5,395 bases of DNA from Collinsella aerofaciens. GTDB lineage: Bacteria > Actinomycetota > Coriobacteriia > Coriobacteriales > Coriobacteriaceae. Of this stretch, positions 5,133 through 5,395 are shown piece by piece. The position numbers and the translations under genes were made by a program. Location: positions 1 to 5,395 of the forward strand of contig CAJMJM010000115.1 in NCBI GenBank assembly GCA_905213725.1, given 5' to 3'. The notes below the pieces were generated by a model. That model was given only the letters and a program-made list of their open reading frames with translations, was not told the DNA's origin and searched no databases. Each line of letters starts with the position of its first letter. Position 1 is the first letter of the stretch.

Positions 5133-5395
5133 TTGGGTCGTGCTGGGGATATGACGCCGCCTTTGCGCTGGCGGTTAGGTGTTGCTGGTGGGGTGGTGCT
5201 GGTTGTGCTGCTTTTTGATCAGCTGACCAAGCTTGCGGTTCGTGCCGTGGGCGACGCTTTGCATGTGACTGTTATCCCCGGTGTGATCGACTTCCTGTTT
5301 GTCCGCAATATCTGTTCTGCCTTTTGCATGGGCGAGGGGCTTGGCGTTGCGTTTGCTTTGCTGGCGCTTGCGGTCATTGTCGCCATTGCCGTGTA
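5133..5395 (+). CDS. lspA: Lipoprotein signal peptidase (signal peptidase II), 5' part
   Basis: LspA is an inner-membrane aspartyl peptidase that cleaves the signal peptide from diacylglyceryl-modified prolipoproteins; it is the target of globomycin. The frame runs off the window end, so about half of the usual ~160 residues is seen. Visible features, numbered from TTG 5133, are a first hydrophobic segment at about 16-28, the conserved DQLTK at 29-33, the region NICSAF at 59-64 where LspA normally has NxGAAF, and the start of a second hydrophobic segment from about 70. The two catalytic aspartates lie beyond the window. TTG is preferred as start because AGGGG (5122-5126) lies 6 nt upstream. 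The ATG at 5151, six codons in, has only GGGG 2 nt away, but it would place DQLTK and the asparagine at the same residue numbers (23 and 53) as in E. coli LspA. The order ileS-lspA is common in bacteria and supports the call. Confidence 0.88.
   Translation, partial: MGRAGDMTPPLRWRLGVAGGVVLVVLLFDQLTKLAVRAVGDALHVTVIPGVIDFLFVRNICSAFCMGEGLGVAFALLALAVIVAIAV

Noticed and set aside
5036..5218. 60-codon plus-strand frame upstream of and overlapping lspA
   Set aside because: It overlaps the lspA start in another frame, is rich in Trp and Cys as expected of noise, and has no convincing ribosome binding site.

Overview
This looks like chromosomal housekeeping DNA from a moderately GC-rich, Gram-positive-type bacterium. 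Codon choice in the genes strongly favours third-position G/C. A T-box leader of the kind typical of Firmicutes and Actinobacteria precedes ileS. The protein sequences suggest the Coriobacteriia, possibly Collinsella. That taxonomic call is inference from overall resemblance and was not tested by a search.

Layout, left to right. Positions 1-336 hold the 3' end of a plus-strand DUF523 (TudS-like) gene. It converges on a minus-strand metal-dependent alcohol/glycerol dehydrogenase-family gene (383-1471), and the two share a compact bidirectional terminator (337-376). The 486-bp divergent gap (1472-1957) is mostly a full T-box riboswitch for ileS: a long Stem I with a candidate AUC specifier, a Stem III, a well-formed antiterminator whose UGGU can pair with a tRNA ACCA end, and a competing intrinsic terminator ending in six T. 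The ileS gene (1958-4759, GTG start, 933 residues) encodes a complete bacterial-type isoleucyl-tRNA synthetase with intact HIGH, KMSKS and C-terminal zinc-finger motifs. About 370 bp with no recognisable gene follow (4760-5132). They contain a perfect 16-bp palindrome overlapping the ileS stop codon, a ~98-bp imperfect inverted-repeat element, a smaller hairpin and a strong intrinsic terminator. The window ends inside lspA (lipoprotein signal peptidase), which starts near 5133.

How the parts work together: uncharged tRNA-Ile should stabilise the antiterminator and let transcription run into ileS, so the synthetase is made when its product, Ile-tRNA, is short. The ileS-lspA order is common in bacteria, but here the strong terminator between them suggests lspA is at least partly independently transcribed. 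The dehydrogenase and DUF523 genes have no obvious functional link to ileS.

I found no defence system, mobile element with a transposase, CRISPR array, tRNA or rRNA. The least explained parts are the palindromic elements downstream of ileS. Secondary points of interest are the T-box variant and unusual residues at normally conserved positions in the dehydrogenase, the IleRS editing site and LspA.
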